In this document: positions 32,266-44,000 of the stretch, one piece after another
Layout: each line of letters starts with the position of its first letter
How positions within the stretch are numbered: position 1 is the stretch's first letter
Source of the DNA: Saussurea involucrata
Taxonomy: Eukaryota > Streptophyta > Magnoliopsida > Asterales > Asteraceae
Assembly (NCBI GenBank): GCA_033807775.1
Contig: CM066326.1
Span: 93,474,873 to 93,538,872, forward strand
Direction: 5' to 3'
DNA: 64,000 nt
Position numbers and translations under genes: made by a program
Notes under the pieces: model-generated
Database searches by the model: none
Seen by the model: only the letters and a program-made list of their open reading frames with translations
Told to the model about the DNA's origin: nothing

Positions 32266-33513
32266 TGCCAATGTAACAGCTTAGTGTATACATCCTGTGC
32301 CACCACCTGAAATCAGACCTGTAGCCTCGCCGCACACGAACTGAAATTACGGCACCTGCAGCAACAACAATCATCGGACTGTTGGGATTGGCTTAGTCCG
32401 CGCTGCTCCTCGACCCCGCAGCTTCACTTTAACACATCTCCGAAGGAGCCGATAACCACGCCGACCAACCCGTACTTTGGTTACACTTCCTATGTTTAAT
32501 CCATTCGAAAGTACACAATTGGAATTCAAAGAACCTTTCGACCACTTTCCTTTTCTCCCCTTTGAAGATAATCTGGTTTCGATGCGACCATATCAAGTAT
32601 AAAAATGCCCAAACCACCGCGGTCCAAATTTCTTTCCGGCCATCATTAAGGAGATTTAAGACGTCGTTTAACGATTGTAATCGACTTACGTCCTTACCCC
32701 ACCAACGGAAAACTTCCTCCCAAATCTTTTTAACCTCTTGACACGAGACTAACGCATGGTCAATTGTTTCCACTTCGTTGTCGCAATTGGGGCAAAGTAT
32801 CGAGTTTAGATCCACTCCCATTTTGTCCAGCACCTCTTGACTAGGGATTCTTCCTAGTGTTGCACGCCACACGAAAATAACGACTTTTTCGGAACCAACT
32901 TAGACCATTTCGTTTCTGCCATATTCTGACCCGAACCAACTTGGGCTTCTTCAAGATACTTTCGAAAATTCTGCACCGAGAAGTTCCCGTCCGCTGCCAA
33001 CAACCACTTCGGTTTGTCCCTTAACCCCGATTTTGGCTTCTACCCTTCAAGCAGCTTTATCAAGTCCTCTAACTCTCCCGTCACTCTTCCTCTCGGATCC
33101 CGCCTCCAATTCCATTTCCAAATCCACTCCTCCCCTCGCCACTCTCCTCTCTCCGCAATGGAAGCATCCTTGTTCGATTCTAATTGAAAAAGGCGCTTAA
33201 AGTTACTCCCAAGGTCGCTATTTACGATCCAACTTTCCTTCCAGAACTTCGTGTCCGAACCATCACCCACCTCCTTCCCAAAACTTAGTCTAAAGTTGAC
33301 CCCCAATCTCTCTACTTCTTTACCGACTTTTAGAATGTTCGACCAAGTCGTGTTACCCCTAATTCTTAACGAATTATCGCGCAAACCTCCCTCTTGACCG
33401 TAAATGCTTTGGATAACTTTAGCCCACAACCCATTCTTATCAACCATAAACCTCCACCACCACTTCCCTAGTAACCCCCATACTTTTAGTCTCTTACTTT
33501 TTTCATTTTTCAA
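32266..33513 (-). mobile_element. LINE (L1-type) 3' fragment
   Basis: The minus strand encodes the C-terminal part of a plant non-LTR retrotransposon ORF2: 33513-33040 (VWGLLGKWWWRFM, SDTKFWKESW, EWIWKWNWRRDPRGR) and, after a frame break near 32880-33040, the zf-RVT domain at 32872-32429 (MWRATLGRIPSQEVL, CPNCDNEVETIDHALVSC, IWSHRNQIIFKG). The reverse transcriptase proper is absent. No poly(A) tract is visible at the 32266 side, so the 3' end is probably cut or decayed. Confidence 0.88.
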
Positions 33514-33549
33514 TTTAGATCATTATCAAAATAACATAAATAATTGTAT

Positions 33550-34035
33550 ATAGCGATAAAAATTTCATCCCCTAATGGGGTGCGGACTCCCCGACTAATC
33601 GGGTAACAGGATGGGGACGAGTATTGTTTTCATACCCGAAGCGGGTTTTGGGGCGAGGTCGGGGGTGGTATTACCCGCCCCTAATAATACCCAATACATA
33701 ACTTTATATGTAATTTAATTAGTTTATTTTTTGTGGCTTAATAATTTTGTATTTATATTATTTGTCATGAACTATGATTATACGTGGTTGGTTATATCAT
33801 TATATGTTTTTGAAACTTGAGTTTTATTTATTTGTTCTAAAAATTAAAAACTCATTTTTTCTTTTCATTAAAAATAATTTAATTTCCCCCCTAAACGGGT
33901 ACCCAACGGGTTTCCCTTACCCGTGGGGGATTTCCCCCCGAACCCGTCAGAGATTAGGCGGGGCAGGGTCGGGAGGCATAAAACGGGGTCGCGGGTGCAT
34001 TCCCTGCCTATTATCCGGCCTGTCTCCACCACTAA
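33550..34035. mobile_element. Word-repeat MITE (CCCCGAATCGGGT type)
   Basis: Two GC-rich flanks (33565-33690 and 33885-34030) made of variants of CCCCG, CGGGT and GGGGA words in inverted orientation surround an AT-rich middle. The same word style occurs at 50281-50430. Probably a non-autonomous hAT-type element; exact ends are not resolved. Confidence 0.5.
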
Positions 34036-34206
34036 TCGTAAAAATGCATTATAAAACACATTCGTATTTTACAAAATATACAATTATAATCGTTTCGTCA
34101 ATACCTTCGAAATGAGCCAATATTGAATATTTTTTATTTAGTGACATTATTAAATATCATAAATATATAGGAATTAATTTGTTTTATATTACTCATATTT
34201 TCATTT

Positions 34207-34268
34207 TTGATTTTATACCAGTTATCTATATCTAGACTGATTTTATACCAGTTATCTATATCTAGACT
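34207..34268. repeat. Two-copy 31-bp tandem repeat
   Basis: TGATTTTATACCAGTTATCT... is present twice in direct succession. Confidence 0.9.
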
Positions 34269-34429
34269 ACTATATTAAAATGTGATTATTTTTCAAGAAC
34301 CTTGAAAGTTTAGAGGTATTAATTTTAAAACATGATGTATAACATGTTTAGCTATGCACAATTCACTCCAACCCACTTCCCCCAAACTCTCCATGTTCCA
34401 ATTTTTATTTTTTAATTTACGAGTTACAC

Positions 34430-34930
34430 TTAGTACCGTTATGATATGTTAAAGTTTGTTATTTTCATCGTTGTATTTTTTATGTTACAATTTTCATCCC
34501 TGTAGTTTATAGTTCATTATAATCTTTGTCCTCATGATTTATAATTTATTGTTAATTTTCGTTCACATGGTTTACATTTCTTTGTTATTCTAACCTCTCA
34601 TATTTAGATATAAGAATTAGACATAGGGACGAAAATAAATTTAAATAACAAACCATAGAGATAAAAACCACAATTTCAAAACCACATGAACGGAATTAAA
34701 AATATTTTACAAAGCACAAGGACTAAACATGCAATATACTTCTGCACTAAACATCATATAAGCCCATCTAGTAGGCCCACACATGGACCTACAGATCGGG
34801 ACCGTTTGGAATCAGTTTAGACCCGTCGATAAAGATTGTCACTAAAAAAAAGCTCTGGCATGTAACCGATCCGAACCGACCATAGGATCGGTTACGGGAC
34901 CAGTTCAATTTTTTATTTAAATTTTATTTT
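34430..34930. repeat. AT-rich inverted repeat and GACCG-word repeat
   Basis: 34430-34740 has partially inverted halves of the common plant type (a stretch of ...TTTTCATCCCTGTAG and a counterpart rich in ...AGGACTAAA). 34785-34930 contains GATCGG, GACCG and CGATCC words like the repeats at 42925 and 50930. Neither is coding. Confidence 0.45.
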
Positions 34931-35875
34931 ATGTATATTTTTAATTGTATTTGATTGAAGACCAAATGTGTGTGTATATATACACACATTTAAGTGTACT
35001 AGCAGCCTACCCGCGCAATGCGGCGGGATGTCAACTTTTTTGTAAATGGAAATTAAGATGAGCGGATGTCAAAACTTTTTTTACTCGAAAATAGAATGAT
35101 CTGATTATGACCAGGGTTGTATAAAACTGCCAACCCCAAACAACCCAAATAAACGCAACCTACTAAATACGTTAAACCAATAACCCGTCAGATAGTTAAT
35201 CCATTGATTAATAGGGTTAAAATTGGATTAGGTCTAACTTAATCTAACCGAACGTACTAATTTGCTGCTAATATATATTTTTGATAACAAATTATTTATA
35301 GTTATATACTGCAAAATTTTATTTAGATTTAGCCCGGTTGAGCCTCATTTTTGTTTTTTGTCATCTTTAGGTCACTTTTTTCTCTAACCTTTTGTTTAAA
35401 CCTTGTTCTTTATTTACATGTTATTGCTATCACTAAAGCAAAATTTGATTTAATAAAAATCCAATAATTTCTGGGTGACCTGATTGTCTTCATTTACGTG
35501 TTATGGCTATCGTGCTTAGAACCACATCGAGCAACCGTGGTCAGAGAGCTCATCGAGCAATGATGAACCATCCAATTAGTGACCTATAGAAAGTGTTATT
35601 ATACTTGCAACACCAACATGTAGAATTTTATACTTCTAATTTCTAAAGTAGTAGTATCATTCATATGCCTACGAACGTAACAATGCAAATATGCAATTTA
35701 GGCACTCAACAGTAGCTAAGAAAGATCGAAGGTAGAAGAACCTAAAGAAGTTAAGTACTCGACAGCAGAACCATAGCTTTTAAGATAGTAATCATGTACC
35801 AAGGTGAAATAACAAAACTTTACACCATAAAAATGCAAATATCTAACTATGTCAAATGGAAAGATGTAAGCATAC

Positions 35876-37158
35876 ATGATGATAGATATAGCAGAGGCAC
35901 TCGGGCATGAATCTCAAGTTTGCAGCCTCGCCCCAAATAAGAAGTTAAAGTCCCATATACAATAATTTACGTTGTTGAACTTCTTGTTGTATTGTCGGCA
36001 ACCTATCATTAGCACAAGAGAAAACTACATGAGACAAATAAGATGATGCTTACAATAAAAATTAAAGTTCGCAATTACTAACACAAGAGAAAGGATTTGA
36101 CCAATCATGATCACATTTTAGCAAGTTTCCCAGTTAGCAGCTTGACAGTGAATGCTTATTAATCTATATTAAGGAAAGCTAATATCCTCCCCACACCCGC
36201 TGTTACTTGGTTTTCTATTAGCCATACTATTGAGGCTGGAACAAGTATGCATATGAAGCCTCACCAAATACTACTTTTCCGATCCAGGTATTTGCACCAC
36301 TTTTTGTAGTTCTTGAAAAGTTTCTTCATCACTTCATTCAATGCACGCTCATCCAACTAATAAAACAGCGGAACAAAAGACAAGAACAAACATTAGATAA
36401 ATGAAGCAAGAAATAAAGCTACTCAAGGTACAAGTGCTCTTTAAGCATTGCCTACCTGTAAGTTACAAAAACACAACATCATGTTGTAACGGCCATATTA
36501 ACTGTACAAGTGCCCTTTTGAGTATTGTGTCTATATCATGTGGTAACAGAATATATACCGAACCAACAGTCGCACAAGCCCAAACATAGAAAGTTCAGAA
36601 AACTTGAAGAAACATAACTGTTCAAAACCAAAATCCTTCAATATAATATTCCCGTGCAGGTAAACAAAATAACTAAAATTGAATGGGTAAATATAGTCTT
36701 TTCAGTCACATGGAGAAAAATATAACAAGCATCATGACCAAGTTCTACAGCCAAGTGTTTCAGACTTGATATGTAACCAACCTTGGGCTGCTGATCAGGC
36801 TTTGGAATTTGGCGAATATGAACATTTGCAAGCAATAATATCAGGTGCTCCCTTTGATTTGCCACATTATCTTTCTGCAAATGAAAAGTTTCAATCAATG
36901 GTCACGATGCTGAAGCCTGAAAACACAAATCTCCTTCACATTCAACAAGGATTTAATATTATTCACATCTTTCCATGTGAACTTCATGGAGCATAATATG
37001 TTGCTACAACTACAAGCCTACATAATAGTCACTTCCATTACAAACACTAAGACATATCCATGCCAAACATATGTTACCTGAACCCAAACATAGCTTGAAG
37101 CCAGTCTAGAATGTCTTCTTCATTTTTCTTCTTGTATTCCCTAGGCCAAGGAATAAAT
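35876..37158 (-). pseudogene. Captured callose synthase (GSL) exons, four in a row
   Basis: Four consecutive exons of a callose synthase (beta-1,3-glucan synthase, plasma membrane) with introns kept, reading from high to low coordinate. About 37158-37078: IPWPREYKKKNEEDILDWLQ. 36874-36782: KDNVANQREHLILLLANVHI. 36356-36265: LDERALNEVMKKLFKNYKKW. 36002-35876: LPTIQQEVQQRKLLYMGL, stop, LLIWGEAANLRF to CYIYHH. Donor and acceptor sites are still recognisable (GTAAC, GTTGG, GTGAGG, GTATGC). A TAA replaces the Tyr codon of the conserved GLYLLIWGE motif, and the first exon seems to lack one base at its 3' end, so this cannot encode protein. Only a small part of the roughly 1900-residue enzyme is present. 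Confidence 0.9.
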
Positions 37159-38904
37159 TGATTATTCAAAAAAATTGATTATTCAAAAAAATTTAAACCC
37201 AGAAAACAAAATAAGATTATTCAAACCCAAAATAAATTCGAAGAACGCAGTAATCGATTATTCAAAACAATTCAAACCTGGATAACAAAAAAATATTATT
37301 CAAAACAACTCAAACCTGGAGAACACAAATGTAAAATCACGGTCCTAAAACAAAATCACAATCCTAAATCCTAAACCCAAAAATCATGATGAAGAACACA
37401 AATGACCAGATTCACAAAATAGGCAGGACCTATATGGAACGTTTTTATCTCGAAATCTAGGGACTTTTTGTGTGTAGAACGATTTAACCACTAAAGAAAC
37501 CTTTTAAATTTTGGAACGATGAACCACTAAAATCAATTAAATAATCTCATATCAACTTCAATTTTTCGCAGCGGAAGCAAATAAATCAAATACCTTTGAT
37601 AAAAGCGGAAGCGGTGAGGTTGCCAACGCATGATCTAGGTTAATGTTGATAAAGCAGAAGTGTCAGTTGTTTTCGGTACTTAACTCCTATATCAATCAAT
37701 CAATATGACATACATACATTACTTGTTCTTCTTTTAAGTATGATGACAGCCAACCCTATGCTTGAGTCCATGCAGCCTTTCCCTCGACTAACCCTTGTGC
37801 ATTTCACATGCTTGTTCTTGAAAACATCCTTCACCTTACTTGATGGCTGTGGGTAACTGCAAAAATCAGTTTACCTTCACTTCATGGCTGTGGGTAACTA
37901 CAAAAATCAGTTCAGCACAAGATTTGGCAAGAGCAGAGAGAGAATATTGGGCAAGCCGATCAAAATAACAACAAAATTGGTCCGAATCCAAACAAAAAAA
38001 ACTAATAAATTGATCGGGTAATTTCAACAAACAATTGACATGCTCAATGAAAATATAAAGATACAAAATATGAAACACAAAAGAAGCAAGCAAAAATGAA
38101 TCATAAAACCATAAAAGCATCCATGTGCAAATGAAGACAGTTGAGGGATTGAGTCCTAATTCTAACAAACCCATCTAAAACTGTAGAAAAATTAGTTTTT
38201 GATCCAAAAGCTCATAGAACTGATGGAAGTTCTAAGAAATATGTGCTCTGCTTAAAATAGCTATAGAAAAGATGAGACATTCTATAAAATTAGGTTTAGA
38301 ATCAATAGATTTGACGTTCTATAAAATGAGCTGAACAGACATCAAATCTGGAAATTAGGAACAAATAAACTTGCATGGAGATGGCGAGCAGAGGACGGCG
38401 AAACAGATTGAGTGGAAACCACCAACAAAGGTAAATACCATTTTGAGTCGACAATTTGTTGAAGGTAATATCTTGGATTACATTGGTGAAGTTGGAATCT
38501 AATACACCTTCCTCAAAAAATGATGACCAGTAAACCAAACAAAAACGGTATATCCCACCAAGAGGTAGTGTTTAGGGGTCTAGGAACATAAGAAGCAGAA
38601 ACGACCCTACACCAGATTATCAAACTTGTATCATGATTATATTTAGTTTCATGTAAATAGACTTCGATCATAAAGAAGACAACAAAGCTTGCATAAATAA
38701 CTCTTCCTTAAACAACTCTATGGATTTTGAGATTAGATTAGCCCAGAAAGGGAACTTTTGTGTGAGAAGTTGGTGTGAAACCTTCATCTGCATAAGGTAC
38801 AAACCCTTAAAGCATAATTTTCTAAGGATTTGGTGGTATCATTCGGATATGGGGACTTTTGAGCTGACAGTAGCTGTGCCTGAGAAAACACAAGTCCATG
38901 AAGA

Positions 38905-39010
38905 ACTTGAGTATAATTGCAGTGATCTTTGACGGTATTAGGGTTAAAACAAGTACCGTTTTGAAGGACTTGAGTACAACCTGCTCCATTTCCACAAGCA
39001 TATTTGCCCA
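38905..39010 (-). pseudogene. Captured X8 / CBM43 domain fragment
   Basis: The minus strand encodes YACGNGAGCTQVLQNGTC followed by FNPNTVKDHCNY. These are the Cys pattern and NTVKxHC motif of the X8 (CBM43) callose-binding domain found in plasmodesmata callose-binding proteins and beta-1,3-glucanases. The frame then loses similarity. It lies inside the Helitron, about 2 kb from the callose-synthase exons and in the same orientation. Confidence 0.8.
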
Positions 39011-40296
39011 AATAATATATGTTCTTTTAAAGCACTGCATCACTCTATTATGAAACCCATATAAAAGATGTCGGTTGGAAGCTTGAAATACAAATCTAAG
39101 AGAAACCCATTTGAGAACAAACCAAAAATCAGATGTCGGTTAAAAATAAAAAAAATGCAAGATTTGATTGTGCACCTTCTGATATGGTCCTTTAAAAAGC
39201 TTGTCATCTTCTTCTGGTCTCTTTTCTTGCCCCTCTGTTACTCATTCTCTGCATGTCATCCAAAATCATATTTCAATTTAGGGTTTTGCTCTACAAAGCG
39301 CACGTTACCATAAACACGAAACATAGATGACGATGGACTTAAAAACAACGAACGTAACACAATGAACTCGATATCAAACCAAAATCAAACCAAGAAGTGA
39401 GTGAATCGTACCTGAGAAATTTTTGAAACCAAAATCAAACCAAGAAAAGTGAGTGAATCCAATCGTACCTGATAAAATCGACCAAAAATGAAACCAAGAA
39501 GGGTGAATCGTACGGTCGTACCTGACATTTTTGAAACCAAAATCGATTTTGAATCCCTGATAGTGTTCGAAATTGAAACCAAAAATGAAACCAAAATCGA
39601 TTTTGAATCCCTAATAGTGTTCGAAATTGAAACCAAAAATCAAACCAAGAAGGGTGAATCGTACCTGAGAAATTTTTAAACGAACATTGAACCTAACCAT
39701 ATTGATATATGGTCTTGAATCAGTAATAATCTTAGTAGGACGAATCGACATCTCGAGAACATGAGTCTGGGAGCTTGAATCGACATCTTGGAAAAAGCAA
39801 CCGGGAGCGTGCTGGAGAAGAGAAATGATGAGAGTCTGTTGGGGAGAGAGCGTGTGAAATAGGATTAAGATAGATAAAATAAAATAAAAAATAATGTTTT
39901 AAGACTTTAAGACTTTAAGACAAAAGTCTTACATGCTTTATAAGATAGTATAGATTACAATAAAAACGTTATTTTTAGCATATTCGATTGATCCAATTAA
40001 ATATTCTAAATTATACATCTGATCGACCAATAACAAAACATTTACTTCAGTTTATTTGACTGACTCAATTATAATAATAAGAATGTATTTATTAATGTAT
40101 TTGATTGACCAAAATACTTCCAAAAAATATATTTTATATACTAAAAAATATTAAAAAAATAATTAAGTGAGACCAATTTAGACTCGGACTATCAAAAAAC
40201 CCAGTTCTCATGTCTCAGTCTCGATTTCAACATAAATACGAAAGCGTGATTATGGAACATAACCGCACCTTCGTATTTATGTAAAAATCGGTACTT

Positions 40297-40536
40297 AGGG
40301 CATCCACAATGGCAAAGTCATTGCCAATGACTTGATGAATATAAAAAAATAAAAAAAGATGTGGGACCCACAATGACTTGATGAATAGCTTGGCAAGCCT
40401 CTCACAACCAACTCTTCAAAGACTTGATCTGCATCAAGTCTTTAGCAAATAAACCCAATTTTTTGTAATAAAAAAATATGTGGGGCCCATTTCAAGTCTT
40501 TCTTCAAGCTTTTGAAGTGCACCATTGAAGATGCTA
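40297..40536. mobile_element. MITE with GGGCATCCACAATGG end
   Basis: Left end GGGCATCCACAATGGCAAAG; right end CACCATTGAAGATGCTAT gives an imperfect inverted match. Several internal GACTTGATG words. It lies about 500 bp upstream of the VTT gene start, in its promoter region. Confidence 0.65.
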
Positions 40537-41041
40537 TATGAGATATCCATTTTCAGCCGCCTATCGGCCATATACAAAAGCCCAATTAAAAAAAAGGTCG
40601 GTTCAGGCCTACGACGACGTGGCAAACGTAAACTTTCCTACTAATCATGCCCTCGGTGGACTGACTCCGCGTAGCTGAGATTTTAGGTCGGTGGGATCCA
40701 CCGGGAGCAAGTGTACAATTGCTTGGCACAGAAGTCTAGATTTGGGAGAAATCTGAATCCTGATCACCGGCGCCGGAGTTTTCGATTATCTTAAACACTT
40801 CAGTTTTCTCATCTGTGATTCGATTTGATTTGATTTGATTTCAGAAAAAATTGGATGAATTTCCGTTTATCGTCACTGAAAATCTCGAATTTGAACCTAG
40901 GTATGTTCAATTAGTTTCATTCCGAATTCAATAAATCTGGCGAACGTAGTGGGATTGAGAGCAAGGTCGTCGTTAAAGCCAGACCTCACAAACGAAGACG
41001 ACGACGATTTCCGGCCTTGGCGTCGCCGGCTGTTATCGTCC

Positions 41042-44000
41042 ATGAAGATGAAGGTTTCGTTCTCCTTCACATGGTCTTCCGCCGTTCGAGCGTCTATTTT
41101 CCTTATGCTTCTCGCAGTTTTTGCTTTTGCTTGTTTCTCTCTCCCGGTTGAAAAGGTTGTTCTCATTCTTCTTTTTTGTTACCCGTTTTTACTGTTTTTG
41201 GCTTTTTGCACGTTGTATCGGGTTGAATTTAGAATAACAGAAGCGTTTTTCACGTTAGGTTTTTGCTTGTTAAGACAGGTTTGGAAATAAATTCGGTGAA
41301 ATAGACATGATACTATGTATGAGAGCTCAAATTCCATGGCTATGGATTCAAATGTTGGATGAGTTTCGATCTCACTTGAATTCCTAGAATATAAGAAACT
41401 TCTATTTGTTTTTTGTATCGTCTATAAGTTTTTTGGAAGAACAGAGTAATGAGAAGCAAATACCTTGTGATGTGTGTTTTGGGCTGCTGGGGGTGGGGGA
41501 CAACTATTGTTGCAGCATTGATCATTCTAAGTCGACATGCTATGTGTCCTTTATCTTCATTCCATGTTTATTGGGCTTCCCAAAAGTTTTTTTATTGAGT
41601 TTATGCTTATGTATTTGTCATCATTGCAGCTTATATATTCACCTCGTTTTGATGAGTGTTTATTCAATGTGTTTCTGCAGATTTTGAAGGACTTTTTGCT
41701 GTGGATTAAGACAGAGTTGGGTCCTTGGGGTCCACTTGTTCTGTAAGGCATTTTTTGTTTCCAATGTATCTTACTATTTACACATTCTTTCCCAGTGAGT
41801 TCCATTCTATGAATTTATCAACTATCTTTCTTAGTAATTGTTTTGGTACAATATCCAATCAAATATTCTGTCTTATGTTTTCTTTCCTTTCAAATTTGTA
41901 GTGCTATTGCTTATATCCCTCTAACGGTGTTTGCGGTTCCTGCCTCGGTGCTTACGGTGAGACTGAACTTATTTCTGCTTTTGATTCCTTTTGTACATGA
42001 ATCAATCTCTCTTTCTCTCTATAAATAACTAAGAATTGTATCATATGTCCATGTTTTTAAGAAAAATCCAATGCTTGAGAGAATTAATGAAGACAATGAG
42101 TGGATGTCGCTAGTGATATACTGAAATATTTAATACATTTTGTATTTTTCCTAACATCTTCTAAATACGGTAACTTGCTGTCTAGTTTTTTAAATTGTTT
42201 AAAGGTAAGCTAACCCTAACCTTAAGCATGAACTTAGTATTGTATTCATGATCAATAGTTAGGGGAATGTCTTGGGGTAGGGGTGGCTGGTGTGGTTTCT
42301 CGGGTTTCCCAAAAACTATATTAAGGGAATGGACATGGAAGACCATGTTATGAACCAACTTAACAAGGTGAAACAAACACAATAAACTACAGGAAACGCT
42401 TGGCCAAATTGTATTCAATCAAAGTAAATGAACATAAAACAAGGACAAAGAACCAGAACCTCTAGCAATTCGAGAGTGCCGGTTTCTCCCAAAGAACTAA
42501 CTAATTTCTGCATGCCCTACACCACATCATCACACTACATCATCCCTATTTATACTAATTTTTTATTCTTAGAAATACCCAAACACCCCTTCTTAACTAT
42601 TCTAGTATATCACTTAGGAATGGGCTTGGACCTCATTTTTTTCACTCGTGATGAAGATCTATTTCTTAGTGTATTGAAGGCATGCCGGAGGGTGTAGATG
42701 CTTGGTCTATAAGTAACATGTAAGATTGGTAGTGTTGGCCAGCTAGTAAAGAATTAATTGTCAGTTTATTGGTATGAACTTCAAAGAGGATTATATAGCA
42801 AATGCCTTTTGAAATGATTAGTGTGTCCAAAATAAGAGTGATGCTGTTAACCTGCAGAATTGAGTTAGGAAACACTGCAATGCAGGGGCGGAACACAAGC
42901 TTTCCGACCGCAGGGGCCGAACCTAGAGATGTCCAAAAATCGGTCTCGGACCGGACCCAGATCGGTCCCGGTCCTAAATAGTGATTCCGTAACCAATGGC
43001 CGGACCTAGAGATGGCCCAAATCGGTCCTGAAAGGAGATTTTGTTTTTTCTATAATTTTTTCACATATGTTTTCATATGGTAATGAAATTCAAAGACTTT
43101 TCTTTGACATCCTTTATTCATGGGCTCATTGAGAAAGCTAAAAAGGTGGTGTCTAAAAGACTAAAACCTGTAATATCAATGTTCTATCAACCTTCATCTA
43201 CCTGTAATATCAATGTTCTATCAAAAAAGTAATCACAAATTCATAATTCATAATTCATAATCTCACAATTTTACAAATCACAAATCACAAAATCACACAA
43301 CTTCATTATTTCAAAAACAAACTATAAACCTAGGCTAACTAATCAAATAATCTCAAGCTCAAACAAACAAATAAGCAATTCACAAATCAGAAACTTAAAA
43401 CAGAAAACTGGTTGAGATAATGAGACCGAGAACAACATGTGAGCAGCAGAAATTCGAGAGCACTAGAGCAGCAGTCAGCAGAAACTTACGTGTGGAGAGC
43501 AACAGAAAATCGAGAGGAGAGCAGCAGAAAATCGAATAACCTCCGGCGACCGGCAGCAGTCCGACGGTGAGCGGTCTGCAGTCTCCGCCCAAACTGATTT
43601 TTGTTTTTTTAATACATGAAATTGGAGAGCTGCTATATCATTTGAGAAAAAGCCCAGGGGCTCTGGCTCCTAATAGCCCTAATGGGCTTCCGCCCCTGGT
43701 ACAATGTTAAAAGACTGTATCACCACTGATAACTATATCTTGAACATCAATTTTGACTGCTGTGTGGGGATGTTTGTTTACCTCTTAATAGTTCCATTAA
43801 GAGGCAACCTCTGAATCGCTAAGAGGTAAGTCTTGTTTGGCCCAAAAAAATCTGCGTCTTAATGGTTTAAAAACCCTCTTAATGATTTTGTATCTTGGGT
43901 CTTCCTTAACCATTCAGCCCCAATTTCATTCTGAACAATGACCAAACAACCATATTTCATTTTGCACTATATCATAAGAGCCTCTTAATCATTCTGACTA

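Larger units (their letters stand above)
34999..39954 (-). mobile_element. Helitron carrying captured gene fragments
   Basis: On the minus strand it starts A|TCTATACTATCTTATAAAGC (39954) and ends with a GC-rich hairpin (CCCGCCGCATTGCGCGGG) about ten bases before CTAG|T (34999). This is the standard Helitron layout: TC at the 5' end, hairpin plus CTRR at the 3' end, insertion between A and T. Length 4956 bp. No Rep/helicase sequence was seen. Instead it carries callose-synthase exons and an X8-domain fragment, all in the Helitron's own orientation. Smaller relatives with the same ends are at 44329-44881, 51475-51917 and 60305-60685. Stretches between the captured pieces show nothing that I recognise except short tandem repeats near 39390-39660. 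Confidence 0.88.

Noticed and set aside
36401..36589. Plus-strand frame inside the Helitron
   Set aside because: It overlaps intron sequence of the captured callose-synthase fragment and has no family features.
40949..41041. Upstream extension of the VTT protein (GLRARSSLKPDLTNEDDDD)
   Set aside because: The frame has no ATG before 41042 (the open frame begins with GTG), and homologues start next to the TWxSA motif; possibly 5' UTR or a lost start, so kept out of the model.
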